Translations under genes and position numbers: made by a program
The notes under the pieces: model-generated
Database searches by the model: none
The model's input: only the letters and a program-made list of their open reading frames with translations
Told to the model about the DNA's origin: nothing
Shown here: positions 45,033-57,600 of the stretch, piece after piece
Layout: each line of letters begins with the position of its first letter
Position numbering within the stretch: the stretch's first letter is position 1
Origin: Agaricus subrufescens
Lineage: Eukaryota > Basidiomycota > Agaricomycetes > Agaricales > Agaricaceae
NCBI GenBank assembly: GCA_029945375.1
Contig: CM057066.1
Span: 124,001 to 188,000 of the forward strand
Reading direction: 5' to 3'
DNA length: 64,000 nucleotides

Positions 45033-48000
45033 ATGGCCTCGGGGTCGAAACGTGAAAAATTCAAATCATTCATTCGCAAGCCTTTCTCCAGCAGCAAGAA
45101 GAAGGGTAAAGCTGGGTCTAATGGTCAGCATGCCTACTATTTGATTTTCTTTAGTTATAACCCGCTCATGTATCACTTAGATGTTAAGGACGATTTGCCG
45201 ACCACTTCACTACATACTAGTTCCTCTGATGCTGTCAAGATTGAATCGCCACTTAGCGCTACCGTACCCAAGATCGTTGTATCCGAGTCCTCACTTCAAG
45301 GTTACCAGAACTCTAATCGAACATTGGCGTAGCAAACTAACGTAGTATTCAGTTACCGGGGTTTCTCCCAGCCCAGGCAGCGGCTTTTTCACCAATGCAA
45401 GCCATTTCTCCGTGAACAATCCCGTGATGATGGACAATACTACGGTACATATTCACGGAGTAGCTGATAGAAGAAAAGGTACCGAAGTTGTTTGAAAATG
45501 TGGCATATATGACTGACCCGCCGCTGCAGCCATGGAACGACTCTCGGAGCACATCATACCTGGCATAGCTCATGATTCGTCCGCCCGTGATCCTCCCCCC
45601 AGATGTCACCCCGGTACCCGTGTCAAAATTAATGAATATGTCATTAATTGGTTCTATGATGAAAAAAAGGAAGAATTGCTGATCTGGGTATATGGTCCTG
45701 CTGGAGTTGGTAAATCCGCGATCATGCAGACTCTGGCGGAGAAGCTTGCCGAGTCTAAGCACCTTGGAGCTTCCGCATTTATCTCCCGACCAAACGGACG
45801 CAATAGCTCCCGGCAATTATTCACCACGATTGCTTACCAGCTTGCTGTGCACATCGAGGATTATTGTACCTTTATCATCGAGAAACTTGGTCGAGATCCT
45901 GAGCTTGTCAATAAAGGCATGGAGGAGCAATTCAAGAATTTCATTGTCGAACCTTTTGTTGAGAAGAAGATTGGAGTTGGCGGACACCCGTGGGGTATCA
46001 TACTGGATGGGCTTGACGAGCTCGACGAGCACCGATCACAAAGGGTGATCATTCGCCTCATCGCCAACTTTGTTCTCCAACATCCTGGCGTTCCCCTTCT
46101 TTGGGCCATAGCGAGCCGCCCAGAACCACATATTTGCGACACATTCGACGAGGAAAAAGTAGCGCGTGCACATTGGAAGAAGCACGTACCAGCAAATTCC
46201 AAGGAATCACGCTGGGACGTCGAGCACTTCCTGAGGGCCAGCCTGGAGAGAATTCAGAGAGAATTTCCACGAAGTGTACCGAAGAAATGGCCTAGCGAAA
46301 AGCAACTATCTACATTAGCTGCCGCCGCGTCTGGTTTGTTTGTGCTCGCTGACACAGCAATCCGGTTCATTGAGGATCCGCGATACGCCAACCCTACGAA
46401 GCGCCTCGACCAAGTTCTGTCCGCTCTTGATGGTGTCTCGGTCGCTGTTTCTCATAGTCGGCCGTTCGCCTCATTGGATGCTCTATATACGAGTATCCTG
46501 AATTTGATCCCATCTGACGTGTGGACCACTACAAAGCGCGTGCTTGGTACCCTACTGTACGCACAAGGAGAGGGGGAACGTCAAGTACTGAGGCGACTGG
46601 GGGCTACCTCAGTGGTGCTCGGTATTGATCTCGAGACCATTTATGCCTCAGTCGCTAGCTGCTACTCGTTGCTCGATATGTCTGATCCGAAAGATACCGC
46701 CTGGAAACCCACAACATTTTACCATGCTTCGTTTAGTGACTATCTGTTGGACGCTACTCGATCTGAAAGCTTTCATATCTGCATCCGAGATATCGAAGAT
46801 GAATTGCTCCGGTCGTCTCTCTACATTTGGCGGGACTTTCGAACAAGATGCCCTCCGGTGCCAGGTAGGTCCGATAATCCAAAGCAAAGTTTAGTGATGC
46901 TGACTCTTCAGGTTTGACATATGAAAGCAGGTGGAATCAATTCTTTTCAGCGTTAGTATCTTTTGATCAGTGAGTAGGAGAGTTTAGTTTCTAATTGGTA
47001 CTATACTAATACAGATCTGTTGGACAGAAATGCCTCCGCTCTCCGATATGAGCTAATGTGGTATATTCATGAAGCTTTATTCACTTTTCTGGTTGAAAAG
47101 CATGATCCGAAGAAAGAAGAACTATTCTTATCCGAAGGAGATAATGATCAGTGCCTTAGTTTACTGTGCCAGCTCGAGGATGCTACTGTTTGTGTGGGCT
47201 TCCCGGTGATTAAGAAACTCTCAGCGTTTCTACTTTGGTTATTTGATATATGGGAGGTGATTAATTTTCCGCCTATTGCAGCTCTCTTTGCTTTGGCTAA
47301 ACTATTTACAGGTTCATCGCCAGGAACTCGTATCAAGAGGTATTGTACAGGAGGGGTTGGGACATGTTCAATTCTCTCAGCTCGGAACATGTCCGGCCAG
47401 GCTACAAATCATACAAGACAAGTTAGTGTTGAAAGAACAGACGTATAAAGTGGTCAGTGATATTTTCTCGACTCGTCACTTTTCTAATTGCTGAGCTCTA
47501 GGATGACTTTGGAAAAATTCTGAGTTTCATATCTCAGCTAGAATCACGCTTTCCTCGACTTCCTATTTTAGCTTGTGGCAGTCCGGGAAAAGGCTGTCTG
47601 ATTTTCAGACACCAAGCTCAAGCACTAGACCTGGAGTACCATGATCTCGGTCCTTCCGTTCTTCAAATCAATGTCCCTGCCTGGATATATTTTGTTATCC
47701 CCTTTCCTCACTCCAACTTTTATCATAACGCTGAGGACTTCCTCAGAGCCAGCTTTGAGGCGATTCAAGCCAACTGTTCCTTGGCTATACCGCAAATTTG
47801 GCCCAGCAAAGAACAGTTTTCGAAACTTGCCGGTGCTGTCTCTCATCGGTCTGTATTTGCTACCATAGCCATACAGTTCATCGAGGATCTTCATTACGGA
47901 AGTCCTGTGGAATGCCTTGACCAACTTATCAGTCTCATAGATGAAGTTGATTTTTCTCATCATCGGCCACACATTTATGTTGACACTCTCTACGCCCATA

Positions 48001-49209
48001 TTCTTACTCATCATTCTTCTCATATGTGGCCAACCGCATACCAGGTGTTGGGTATGCTCCTCTATGGCATGAAATTGCCAGATAACTCCACTTTGAGGTC
48101 TCCCAAAGGTGTATCTGTGGTGTTTGGCATTGAGTTACCTACAATTTATGCCGCTCTCAGTGGCTTTTCTTTAATGGTCCAGATGCCTCCTGAAAATTTC
48201 TCATTAGGGCCAATGACTTTTCATCATACTTCATTCTGTGAATATTTGATAGACTCTTCTCGATCAGGCAAATTTTATGTTTCTCTGGAGGATGTGAATA
48301 GCCGCATACACAAGCAATTTATCAAAATCTGGGAAATATTTCAGGGATTTTCTTCTGGAATACCCGGCAAGTTCATTAAATGATATAAATTTATGACTTA
48401 TTATTGATGCTAGATTTGTAGAATGGGAATATTATCCCACCTGGAGCAAATTTTGTTCACAATATCATCACGGCACAAATTTATCAGATAATTCGCTGAT
48501 AGATGACTTCAATTTGAAGTTATTTCATGATACCCATAATGCGCTATTCTTATTCATTTCCCAGCATGATCTTGCCACTCTTGAATTCGAGCAGAATCAA
48601 GATCATGTTTTTCGCGTTCTTGGTCAACTCAATTTCATCAGTGTATGCTTGGGATTTTCGTGGTACCATCGCAGCGGGTTCATCATCTGGTTATTTGAAA
48701 TTTGGGATGTGAGTAAACATATTTGGAGTCGTGACTGCTTATCTACTTAGTCGCTAATTACAATTGCAGGCGTATAGAGAGGAACTCATGAATCACGGTG
48801 TTCTTCGTGAAATCCAGTTTCAAGACCTCCAATTTCACCACCTTGAGTGGTATAGGATATACTCTCATGTGTTACATTGTGCTGTAGGACCGAGAACACA
48901 AAAGTTCCTGGTGAATGTGGTAAGGAGCCATCTTTTGCGGATTATTTTAATTCCTGACGTTCAATTGTGCAGCCGAAATCAGCGGAAGAATTAGATGAAT
49001 ATATCTCAGGCCTTCAATTGTTCCAGAAACACCATCCACAACTTCAAGTCTTAATAGGCGGATGCCCGGGGGGATTGTTCGCAGTTTTTAGATATGAATA
49101 TACTGAGGACGATTTGAAAGAGCGGGTGCACCAGCCGGAGACTCGGAAGCAGAACGCCGGAGATCTAGGATATTATGTCCTTCCATATCCCGATACAGTG
49201 AACGACTAA
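45033..49209 (+). CDS. NACHT (STAND) NTPase with duplicated C-terminal half, copy 1
   Basis: Exons: 45033-45123, 45181-45300, 45353-45478, 45530-46864, 46912-46969, 47028-47256, 47312-47452, 47502-48370, 48414-48708, 48770-48919, 48973-49209; 1216 residues. Order: basic N-terminus (MASGSKREKFKSFIRKPFSS), variable Ser/Thr linker, conserved GFFTNASHFSVNNPVMMDN, then NACHT with Walker A GPAGVGKS (168-175), Walker B IILDGLDEL (about 269-277) and sensor ASRPEPH. The NACHT C-lobe (HFLRASLERIQ, WPSEKQLSTLAAAASG, FIEDPRYANP, FYHASFSDYL) ends near 557. After a helical linker the C-lobe repeats without a P-loop (701-989: DFLRASFEAIQ, WPSKEQFSKLAGAVSH, FIEDLHYGSP, FHHTSFCEYL). No WD40, ankyrin or TPR array is seen. 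NACHT proteins act as ATP-driven receptor switches, often in fungal self/non-self reactions; that role is inferred here. Confidence 0.85.
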
Positions 49210-50900
49210 TTTCTATTCAGCTGTTCTACCGTATGTATCACCCATTACATTGACGAATTTTTGATTATTGCTTTCGCTACCTCAGAACATAGGATTGCTA
49301 TATGCGCGTAACACTCAACTAAACTGAAGTGGTGGATGAGGGGGCGTGCCTTCAAAAATATCCAGCACGAATAGGGTTGGCCAGATGAGACACTGATTAT
49401 TAGAACGTATCACCGCGGGACCTTCATGATTGGCATTCTTTTTGTCTGTGTGTCGTATGTGTATGACCACGCCCTGTCCGTCGGTGCTCTGGGACCTAAC
49501 CTTCGAGATTGTGATTACAGATGCTCAGAAAAAGAAGGGATGACAAAGACTGTCACTTACCCTTTGGTTAGAGCTTTCGTCCGACTGTGCGAGTCAACTT
49601 CAAGGTAGCCTCGGTTAATACAACTTTAATTCCAACATTGGGTGCTACAATAGTTATAGAGAGTGAATCAGTTAGGGCCATAATTTAAGAGCCTTTAAAG
49701 AGCCGACGTACACAAGATATATAGATTCACAACAATGGACACCGGTTCGTGACGAATCACTTCCGTTTGAGTCCTGAAGCACTTGAGCTTCAAGGCCCGG
49801 TCCAACAATAGTAGCATCCGCTTTATTCTGATTGGTGAAAATGTCATTTGGAGCTCTCATCAATCTCGAGATGGCTCGCTGTGTGGCTGCGCATTTATTG
49901 ATATCGGGGATGATTGATATAAAGGATGACATTGATGATGGTATTACTGTTGTAGTTGTGATGATGCACAAGCGGCACTGATTGAGCGGATTGAGGAGCG
50001 GCTCGCGTCAAAGCAGTCATTCTATTGATTTTAATATTGAAAATATCATTTTCAGGCACAAGCACATGATGAGAATGATTAAACGTGAACGTAGTAACGG
50101 AAAATACATACAGTACTCTCTGCCCAGATACTTAATACGCCAGCCAAAGATGCTCTTCGACTGAATGAACCACCGCAGCAAGAGCTTGACCATTGGTAAG
50201 GTGATGTCCGTACAAAGCACAAATCGTGCATCTACAGCCAAATGCTGTCCGCTATCACTCTGCCGAGTTCATCGTCCAATCACTGGGCTGCTTCTAAGAG
50301 AATGGCTAGTCAAAATCAAGAAAAAAAGGGTGGGGAGAAGGTATTGACCTACCTTGTCGTTCCTGTCTGACGCTGGGAGAAGGGCCGCTCCGATCCATAT
50401 ACGACCTGGGCCAAGGCGGTGGTCTGGATGCGCCCGAAACTATGAGGGTTGATGACGGGCAGTCCTGTTCTTCCGCGAGGTGGTAGAAAACCGTGCGATC
50501 ACGCCGAGCGAAACCAGGGGACAGACGTTCCACTGGGGCGAAGGGAGGAAGCGTTTTTGTCAAAAGTGGACACGAGTTTGAGGAGGAGCAGAGGAGCGAG
50601 TCAACGCGGTTGACATGAGAGAGGCACAGAAACCCAATGTCGGGACAACTAGAAGCAGAACGCGGAACAGGATCTCGACAAAACACGCGCCGTTGATCAA
50701 TTGATCTGCCGAGTCCGGGTTTACTCACGCTCTGCATCTTCCATCTACCTTCGTCGGCTTTGTGAAGCCCCTTCATTGACGTGAGTAGTATCGAATTCAA
50801 GGTGGTGAACGATCACGACGGTCAGTTCTTGATGCGCGTTCGAAGTCTGCTCACTTATAGCCAAGTGCCAATCTAGCTCCGCTTGTGGTTCAATTCTACC
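49210..50900. other. Intergenic downstream of first NACHT gene
   Basis: No recognisable gene. A minus-strand frame at 50306-50800 (164 codons) is Ser/Pro/Arg-rich without motifs, and one at 49672-49971 (99 codons) likewise. Confidence 0.4.
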
Positions 50901-53900
50901 CCAGCCAGAAACAGTACTGCCTCGGCCATCTCTCTCAAGTCAGCCTTCGCCTTTCACTCAATGTCGAGCCCGCGGATGTTGATCTGTGGAACGTCGTCTC
51001 GAAGATTGTCCCGAATTTGCTTGCGTCCACCTAACTGTAGTCTCATCAACCCCAAGAGGCAAAGCTGGTATGTGCGACACAGTCTGCAATGTAGTTTGTT
51101 GTTAACTCGTCTAAGCAGGTAGTTCTACCTGTCTTCAGTCGAAGGCTACCGCTTGTATGCTAGAGCCTCGTCGCCTATACCCACTAAGCTCTATGCTTGT
51201 GCTGAATTACGCCTTATCTGTCTGGGTATGGAGTTGTGGAAGATCTGAACTCGTGACAACGTCCCTCAGCTTCACATGAAGAGAGATCTACGTGATTCTC
51301 CTCCGCCCCGGCGCAATGTTAGCAGCGGCAGGCAAAATCGTACATGACCCATGCTATATGCCTATGTTGGGTGACAATGATTCGAAATGAGGACGCACTA
51401 GGATAACCCGGCTTTGTTGCTGCATATGAATAGCCAGCCGTTTGGGTTGAAGAAGTTATGAGAGATTGGGATAAGTTGAAGTGACTATGGGTACGCCTGC
51501 TATTCTTCAATATCGTTGGATGCACAGAAAGGATAATCAAGTCAATTATTCTGTTTTAGAGAAACTTAGAGCGGCACTACGATCGAAACAACATCTTTGC
51601 ATCGCCGTTACCTATCAATATATGTATCACTGGAGGGCAATGAAGCTTGCACAAATATCTGGCTTGAACACAATTCATGGTTTCAAGTTCTCTGATCCCC
51701 GTCACCGCACTCCCGTGGTTGGCCCTTCCAGGAACCCGGCTATATCACGCATTTTCTTGGTTCTCAAGGCAGCGACTGCGCCAAACAAGCGCCCGTGGCC
51801 AGGCTGTATCACTTCGGAACCGAAACTGCGCTTTCGCTGGTATGTTGTAACCTTCACACTAATCTTCCTTGCTCACCATTGTTCTTGACACAGAATCGGA
51901 ACTATGAAGCTCAGTCACCTCGTCTCACCAGGCAACTAGGGCTGCGTAGTGAATCGTGGATCCCTAGGGAATCGGTGATCAATCTTGACTTTCTCAGTAC
52001 TTTAAATCACTACTGGAGTTTATTCTTTATATTCCGACTTCCCCTTGCACCACCCCTACATCCCAGACCGCTGTTTAACATGCAAACGAGCAACATATCT
52101 CTATGGCCTTCTATTCCCTCCGCGTTCACGTCAGTATCCGATTACACCTTTCCATCTCAGCGCACATGGTTCTCAACTCATACACCACGGCTACCCTCGT
52201 TTGACCTGCCCCCAAGTCTACCGTGTAGTCCATTTCCTCAGTATGTTATCGTCTTGTCATAGAGCTCGTATACTCACTGCCTTGCCATCTAGCGGGACCG
52301 GATACCCTTCCGCTGTGCAAGTCTGCAACGAATTAGCTATTGTCGTGATTCTGGCAACCCAACCCACCTGCTGAGCGTCCCTCTTCCCTGGTCCTTGACA
52401 ATCTGCAACCGCTATGTCACTCTGAACTGACTCAGGGCCTTCGGGTGTTTTGACTTTCCTCCATCGAAGTGTCCTAGCTCATCACGAGCGTTTTACTGAA
52501 AATACAATTCACATTCGATATGAGTCAAGCATCCTCTACATCTTGGTATGTGCGATCCAGTGTGAAGGATTGTTAGTTGCTAACTTGTCAGAACAGGTTT
52601 TTTCTTCTTCTAATTTTCGGTCCGACCCAACCACTACATGTAACATCTGCGTTATCTGTTGCCTACATTCCTCGCTCTACCCTTATGCCAAGCTGGAACT
52701 CGCATTTGGTTCTCTTCAAGGTGTGAGGTCATGGGAGACCCGGGACCAACGATAAAGATTTCTAACTCGATAGAAAGAGACGTTTGCTCGGGGGTTATCT
52801 TCAACGCGAACCACTGCCCGTGGTTCTCGAGGCAATCATGACATGACGTGACGCCATGCCGAGTTCTTAGTTTTGTTACTTCTGCTGGAAACCCGGTTCT
52901 CATCGGTAAGTTGTGATCTTCATCTTCATTTTTCTTGCTCAGCACTTTCTTCACTTCTAGAATTGAGCAGTCAATCCAGCAACTACTCCTGCTAGTCAAT
53001 GGAGGCCATATAGCCTATCCTCAGCGCCCGAAGTAGACGTTGGCATTGGAAAACACCACTTGGTTATGTTCCTTCGGCCCAAGCCTGCTCTGGCTCCCTC
53101 ACATTTCCGATTATGATTTCAACATGCAAACGGGCTCTCCATACCTCCATACACACGGTTCATCATTTCCCCCCGTCTGAATACTGATGTCTTGTCACTT
53201 ATCTCAATTGCCGACCAAATCAATCTCCTCGCATCAAGCATTCACTATTCTTGCCCATCACTCCCCCTCATATTCTCTCCTTTCGGCGATTGTCTACGTC
53301 TCTCATCTCTCCTCTCACAAATTCATAACCACTTCCTCGACTCCCTGAGCTCGCGTATGATAGCTTTATCCTGCTCTTGGCTGGGAGACCCGTGCCTCGA
53401 CGACTTCTTAACCCATTTTCGACAATCATACTGTCTTGCACTTGCCATATACGCCAATGGAGATCAAGATCTTTCCCTACAACTTGGTTGCTCATGCCAG
53501 TGCAGTTTTATCCGATGCATCTGTGAAGCGGAACGCCCGCGATCATGACAGCGGGGAAGTGGTGCGATACGGTTGGTGGCACTACCATCTACTGCACTGT
53601 GGGCAACTTTTCCGTCCAAGTCCGGTGATACAGGCCTGTAGAATGAGGAAGAAAATTGATATGTTCCTACAACGAGAATGCGTGACAGCTTTGTGACACT
53701 TCGACCCCGCCGTAACGGACCCACCTTCGACATTGCTCGGTCAACCTCTGCCCGCGTTGTTAGCTCAGGTTCGCTCGTACAAACGTATCTTAAGGCCTCT
53801 ATTTTTCCAGTGTGGTCCTTTTTTGGAGCGCGTGGTTGTACAACACGATTCATTACTCGAGATGGTAGCAGTCTTTAACCCTACGCCCGAGCACTGCAGC

Positions 53901-54612
53901 TAATGCTAAGAATGAATAGTGACGCCCACAACAAATACTCAATCAGACATTTCTCCCTGGAAGACCCTTTTCCTTTTGGTGATACCGAGTCTTGGCCCGG
54001 CACTAAACTTATTCCGAACTTCCCATGCGCTGCATCCTTACCCCTAATCCGTTCCCATTCCACCTCTTCTGCCATCCCTTGGATCAATAAGAATTGGTCG
54101 GACCCTAATCCTACATGTACATATGATCCTATCGCGTCTCAAAAGGCAGTCTTCTTTGAAGATGAGTGGCGCCGATCAGGCTAACTGGCAAGAACAGCCA
54201 TGGAAGCCCAATCAACGTGTTCAAATGTTGTTCGGCTAAAATACGACGGAACAAAGTTGTGATGTCGGGCAACCGAGTTAGCGTGTGCCTTTCCCATGAA
54301 GTATTCATCGAATCATGTAGTCACTTTATTTACAAACTAGACTATCGCGCATGATATTTTTAGGTATTCATCGTCTCCGATTAATGGAAAGGGAATGTTT
54401 GCGCAAAAGTTTTTGGAATTGCGAATGTGTCGCCAGTCACAGCACCTCCGGAGTTAGGTACGTGGGATCTATCACATATCATAGGCGCCGATCCGTCAAC
54501 GTGTCAGTGCACAGCCCGTAACACTACAGTACCTCTATACACTTCCCTCGTTCCATCGCTCCTACCAGACTTGTAAAGCACATTTTTTTGAATAATATCG
54601 CCGCGCATTTCT
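50901..54612. repeat. Mosaic of degenerate repeats upstream of second NACHT gene
   Basis: Several pieces repeat within the block or match others in the cluster. TGGTATGTGCGA followed ~40-50 bp later by an AG-ending stretch occurs at about 51070, 52545 and again at 60493, resembling an old intron. CCGTGGTT plus flanks occurs at 51713 and 52817. GTAnGTTGT followed by CTTCA..CTTGCTCA occurs at 51842 and 52908. A copy of the TTTTCCGTCCAAGTCCGG repeat lies at about 53500-53710. The best reading is overlapping decayed duplications of one or more former genes; I cannot name the ancestor. Confidence 0.4.
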
Positions 54613-57600
54613 ATGGCCCCGGGGTCGAAACGTGAAAAATTTAGGGCATTCATCCGGAGGCCTTTTTCCAGTGGCAAGAAGGGCAAGGCTGTGTCCAACG
54701 GTCAGTACAATGCCTTATTGCTTTTCTTTTCGGCTACGGCCCGTTCATTACTATCCAGACGTTCGCAATGATACACCGACAGGTCCTTCGGCTCCCTGTT
54801 CCTCCGATGTTGTTATGGATGAATCATCACCCGGGACCGATGCACTTAAGATCGTCATGCCCGGATCTCAAGCTCAAGGTCAAGAAGGCAGCAGTTAAAC
54901 ATTAGTGTTGCATACTTATCCACTGTTTAGGTACTGGAGTTCTATCAAGCCCAAGCGGCGGTTTTTTCGCCAATGCCAACCATTTCTCCGTGAATAATTC
55001 AGTAATGATGGACAACACTACAGTGAATATTCACGAAGCGAGTGATAGAAAGTGCAAAGGTACGGGAATTGTTACTTGATCATATTAACACTTTGATTAA
55101 TAGACCAATACAGCCATGGAACGACTCTCTGAGCACATGATTCACGGGGCGGCTCACGATTCTTCCGCTCGCAATCCTCCCCCGCGATGTCATCCGGGGA
55201 CTCGCATCAAAATCAACGAACATATTATTACTTGGTTCTACGACGACGAAAAGCAGGAACTGTTCATCTGGATATATGGTCCTGCTGGAGTCGGCAAATC
55301 GGCCATCATGCAAACTTTTGCAGAGAAGCTGGCCAAAGCTAAACAACTTGGGGCTTCCGTATTTATGTCCCGACCGAATGGACGCAATAAGTCTCAACAC
55401 CTCTTTATTACAATTGCGTATCAGCTTGCAGTACACATCGAGGACTACTGTACCTTCATCACCGAGAAGCTCAGTCAAGACCCTGAGCTAGTTGACAAGG
55501 GGATAGAGGAGCAGTTCAAGATCCTTATTGTTGAACCTTTTGTCGAGAGGGGGATTGGAGCTGGTGGACACCGATGGGGTATCATATTGGATGGACTCGA
55601 CGAACTCGACGAACACAGATCACACCGACTAATCATCCGTCTTATCGCCGACTTTGTCCTCCAGCACCCCGACGCTCCTCTCCTTTGGGCTATTGCGAGC
55701 CGCCCCGAGCCACACATTTGTGATACTTTTGACAACCAGAAAGTGGTTCCAGCATATTGGAAAGAGCTCGTGCCGGCAAATTCCAAGGAATCATGCCGCG
55801 ACGTTGAACATTTCTTGAAGGCTAGCCTAGAAAGAATTCAGGAAGATTTTCCACGAACTGTACCCAAGAAATGGCCTAGTGAAGAGCAATTCTCTGTCCT
55901 AGCCGCTGCTGCATCTGGCTTGTTCGTGCTCGCAGACACAGCGATCCGGTTCATCGAGGATCCTCGTTATGCCAACCCTGCCCAGCGCCTCAACCAAGTG
56001 TTGGCCGCTCTCAATGGCTCACCTGTCACTGCTTCCTGCGCTCAACCTTTCACTTCCTTGGATACCTTGTATACGAGTATCCTGGATTCAATCCCGCCTG
56101 ATGTATGGCCAACTACAAAACGGGTACTGGGCGTTCTGTTGTACGCTCAAGGGGAAGGCTGGAGATACATTCTGAAGCAGTTGGGAGCCATTTCTGTGAT
56201 CCTAAAGCTGGATCTGGGCACGATTTATGCCTCAATCAATGGTTGTTATTCACTGGTTAGCACGTCGGATCCCGAAGACGCGTACTGGAAGCCGGCGACC
56301 TTTTACCATGCTTCATTCAGTGATTACTTACTGGACGCAGCTCGATCCAAACACTTTTCTATCTCTATGCAAGATGTCGAAGACGACTTACTCCGGTCAT
56401 CTCTCGGCATTTGGCAGGATTTTCGGACAACCTGCCCTCAAACGCCAGGTAGGCTGGGATAATCTAGGTCATGCTTCGGTGATGCTGACGTTCCAGGCCT
56501 GACATATATAAACAAATGGGTGAAATACCTTTCGCCATTGATGTCGCCAGAAACGTGAGTAAGAGAGGTTGATTCGTTCACAATACTGACCTATCTGGTA
56601 GCACCATCCATGTCCACCAATTCGACCTAATGTGGTATATCCATGAAGCATTATTTACTATTCTAGTCGAAAAACATGGTTCGACGAACACAGAGCCCTT
56701 CTCATCTAAGGAAGATAAGGACCAACGTCTTGATTTATTGTGTCAGCTGGAGGACGCTACCATATGTGTAGGTTTCGATCGAATTGGGAGGTTGTCAGGG
56801 TTTTTGCTCTGGTTGTTCGAAATATGGGAGGTAGGTTATATTTGGGTTCTTCTACCTTACCTCACTAAGCTTCGGTACAGATTTACCATGAGGAACTTCT
56901 ATCAAGGGGGGTCATCCAAGACGTAGGATTGAAACAAGTTCAATTCGCTCAACTTGGAACCTGCCCAGCTCAAGTCAAGATTATCCAGGGCAAATCGATT
57001 TTAAAGGAATGGAGTTATACCACAGTGAGGACCAGTTTTTCTCTCGTATCGAGCCTGCTAATAAAGATTTCTAGAATGATTTTAGCAAAATTTTCCTTGT
57101 CATATCTCGGCTTGAATCATGCTTTCCACAACTCCCAGTCTTGGCTTGTGGAAGTCCGGGGAGCGGTTGTCTGGTTTTCAAATATCAACCTAACTCGTCG
57201 GATCTCGAATTCTATGATCTAGATGCCTCCTCCCTCCAAACCGAAGTTCCTATTTGGATATATTTTGCTATCCCATTCCCCCACTCCCACTTCTACCATG
57301 ATTCGGAACATTTTCTCAGGGCTAGCCTTCAGGCTATCCTGGTCAATTACCCACAGACTATCCCGATGCCTTGGCCTAGTCGAGAGCATTTTCAGAAGCT
57401 TGTGGGGGCTGTGTCTCGAAACTCCGTTTTTGCTGTTACGGCCATTCAATTTATCAAGGATTCTCACTATGGCAATCCCGCGGCCTGTCTTAACCAGCTT
57501 TTAACTCTCATTGATGATGTTGATTCTAGCGACGATCAACCATTCATCTATGTAGATGCTCTATACACCCACATTCTAAACTCTGTTTCTTCCGACCTAT

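Noticed and set aside
50306..50800. 164-codon minus-strand ORF as a gene
   Set aside because: No motif, no splice-supported extension and low-complexity Ser/Pro/Arg composition; could be chance in a locally GC-rich patch.
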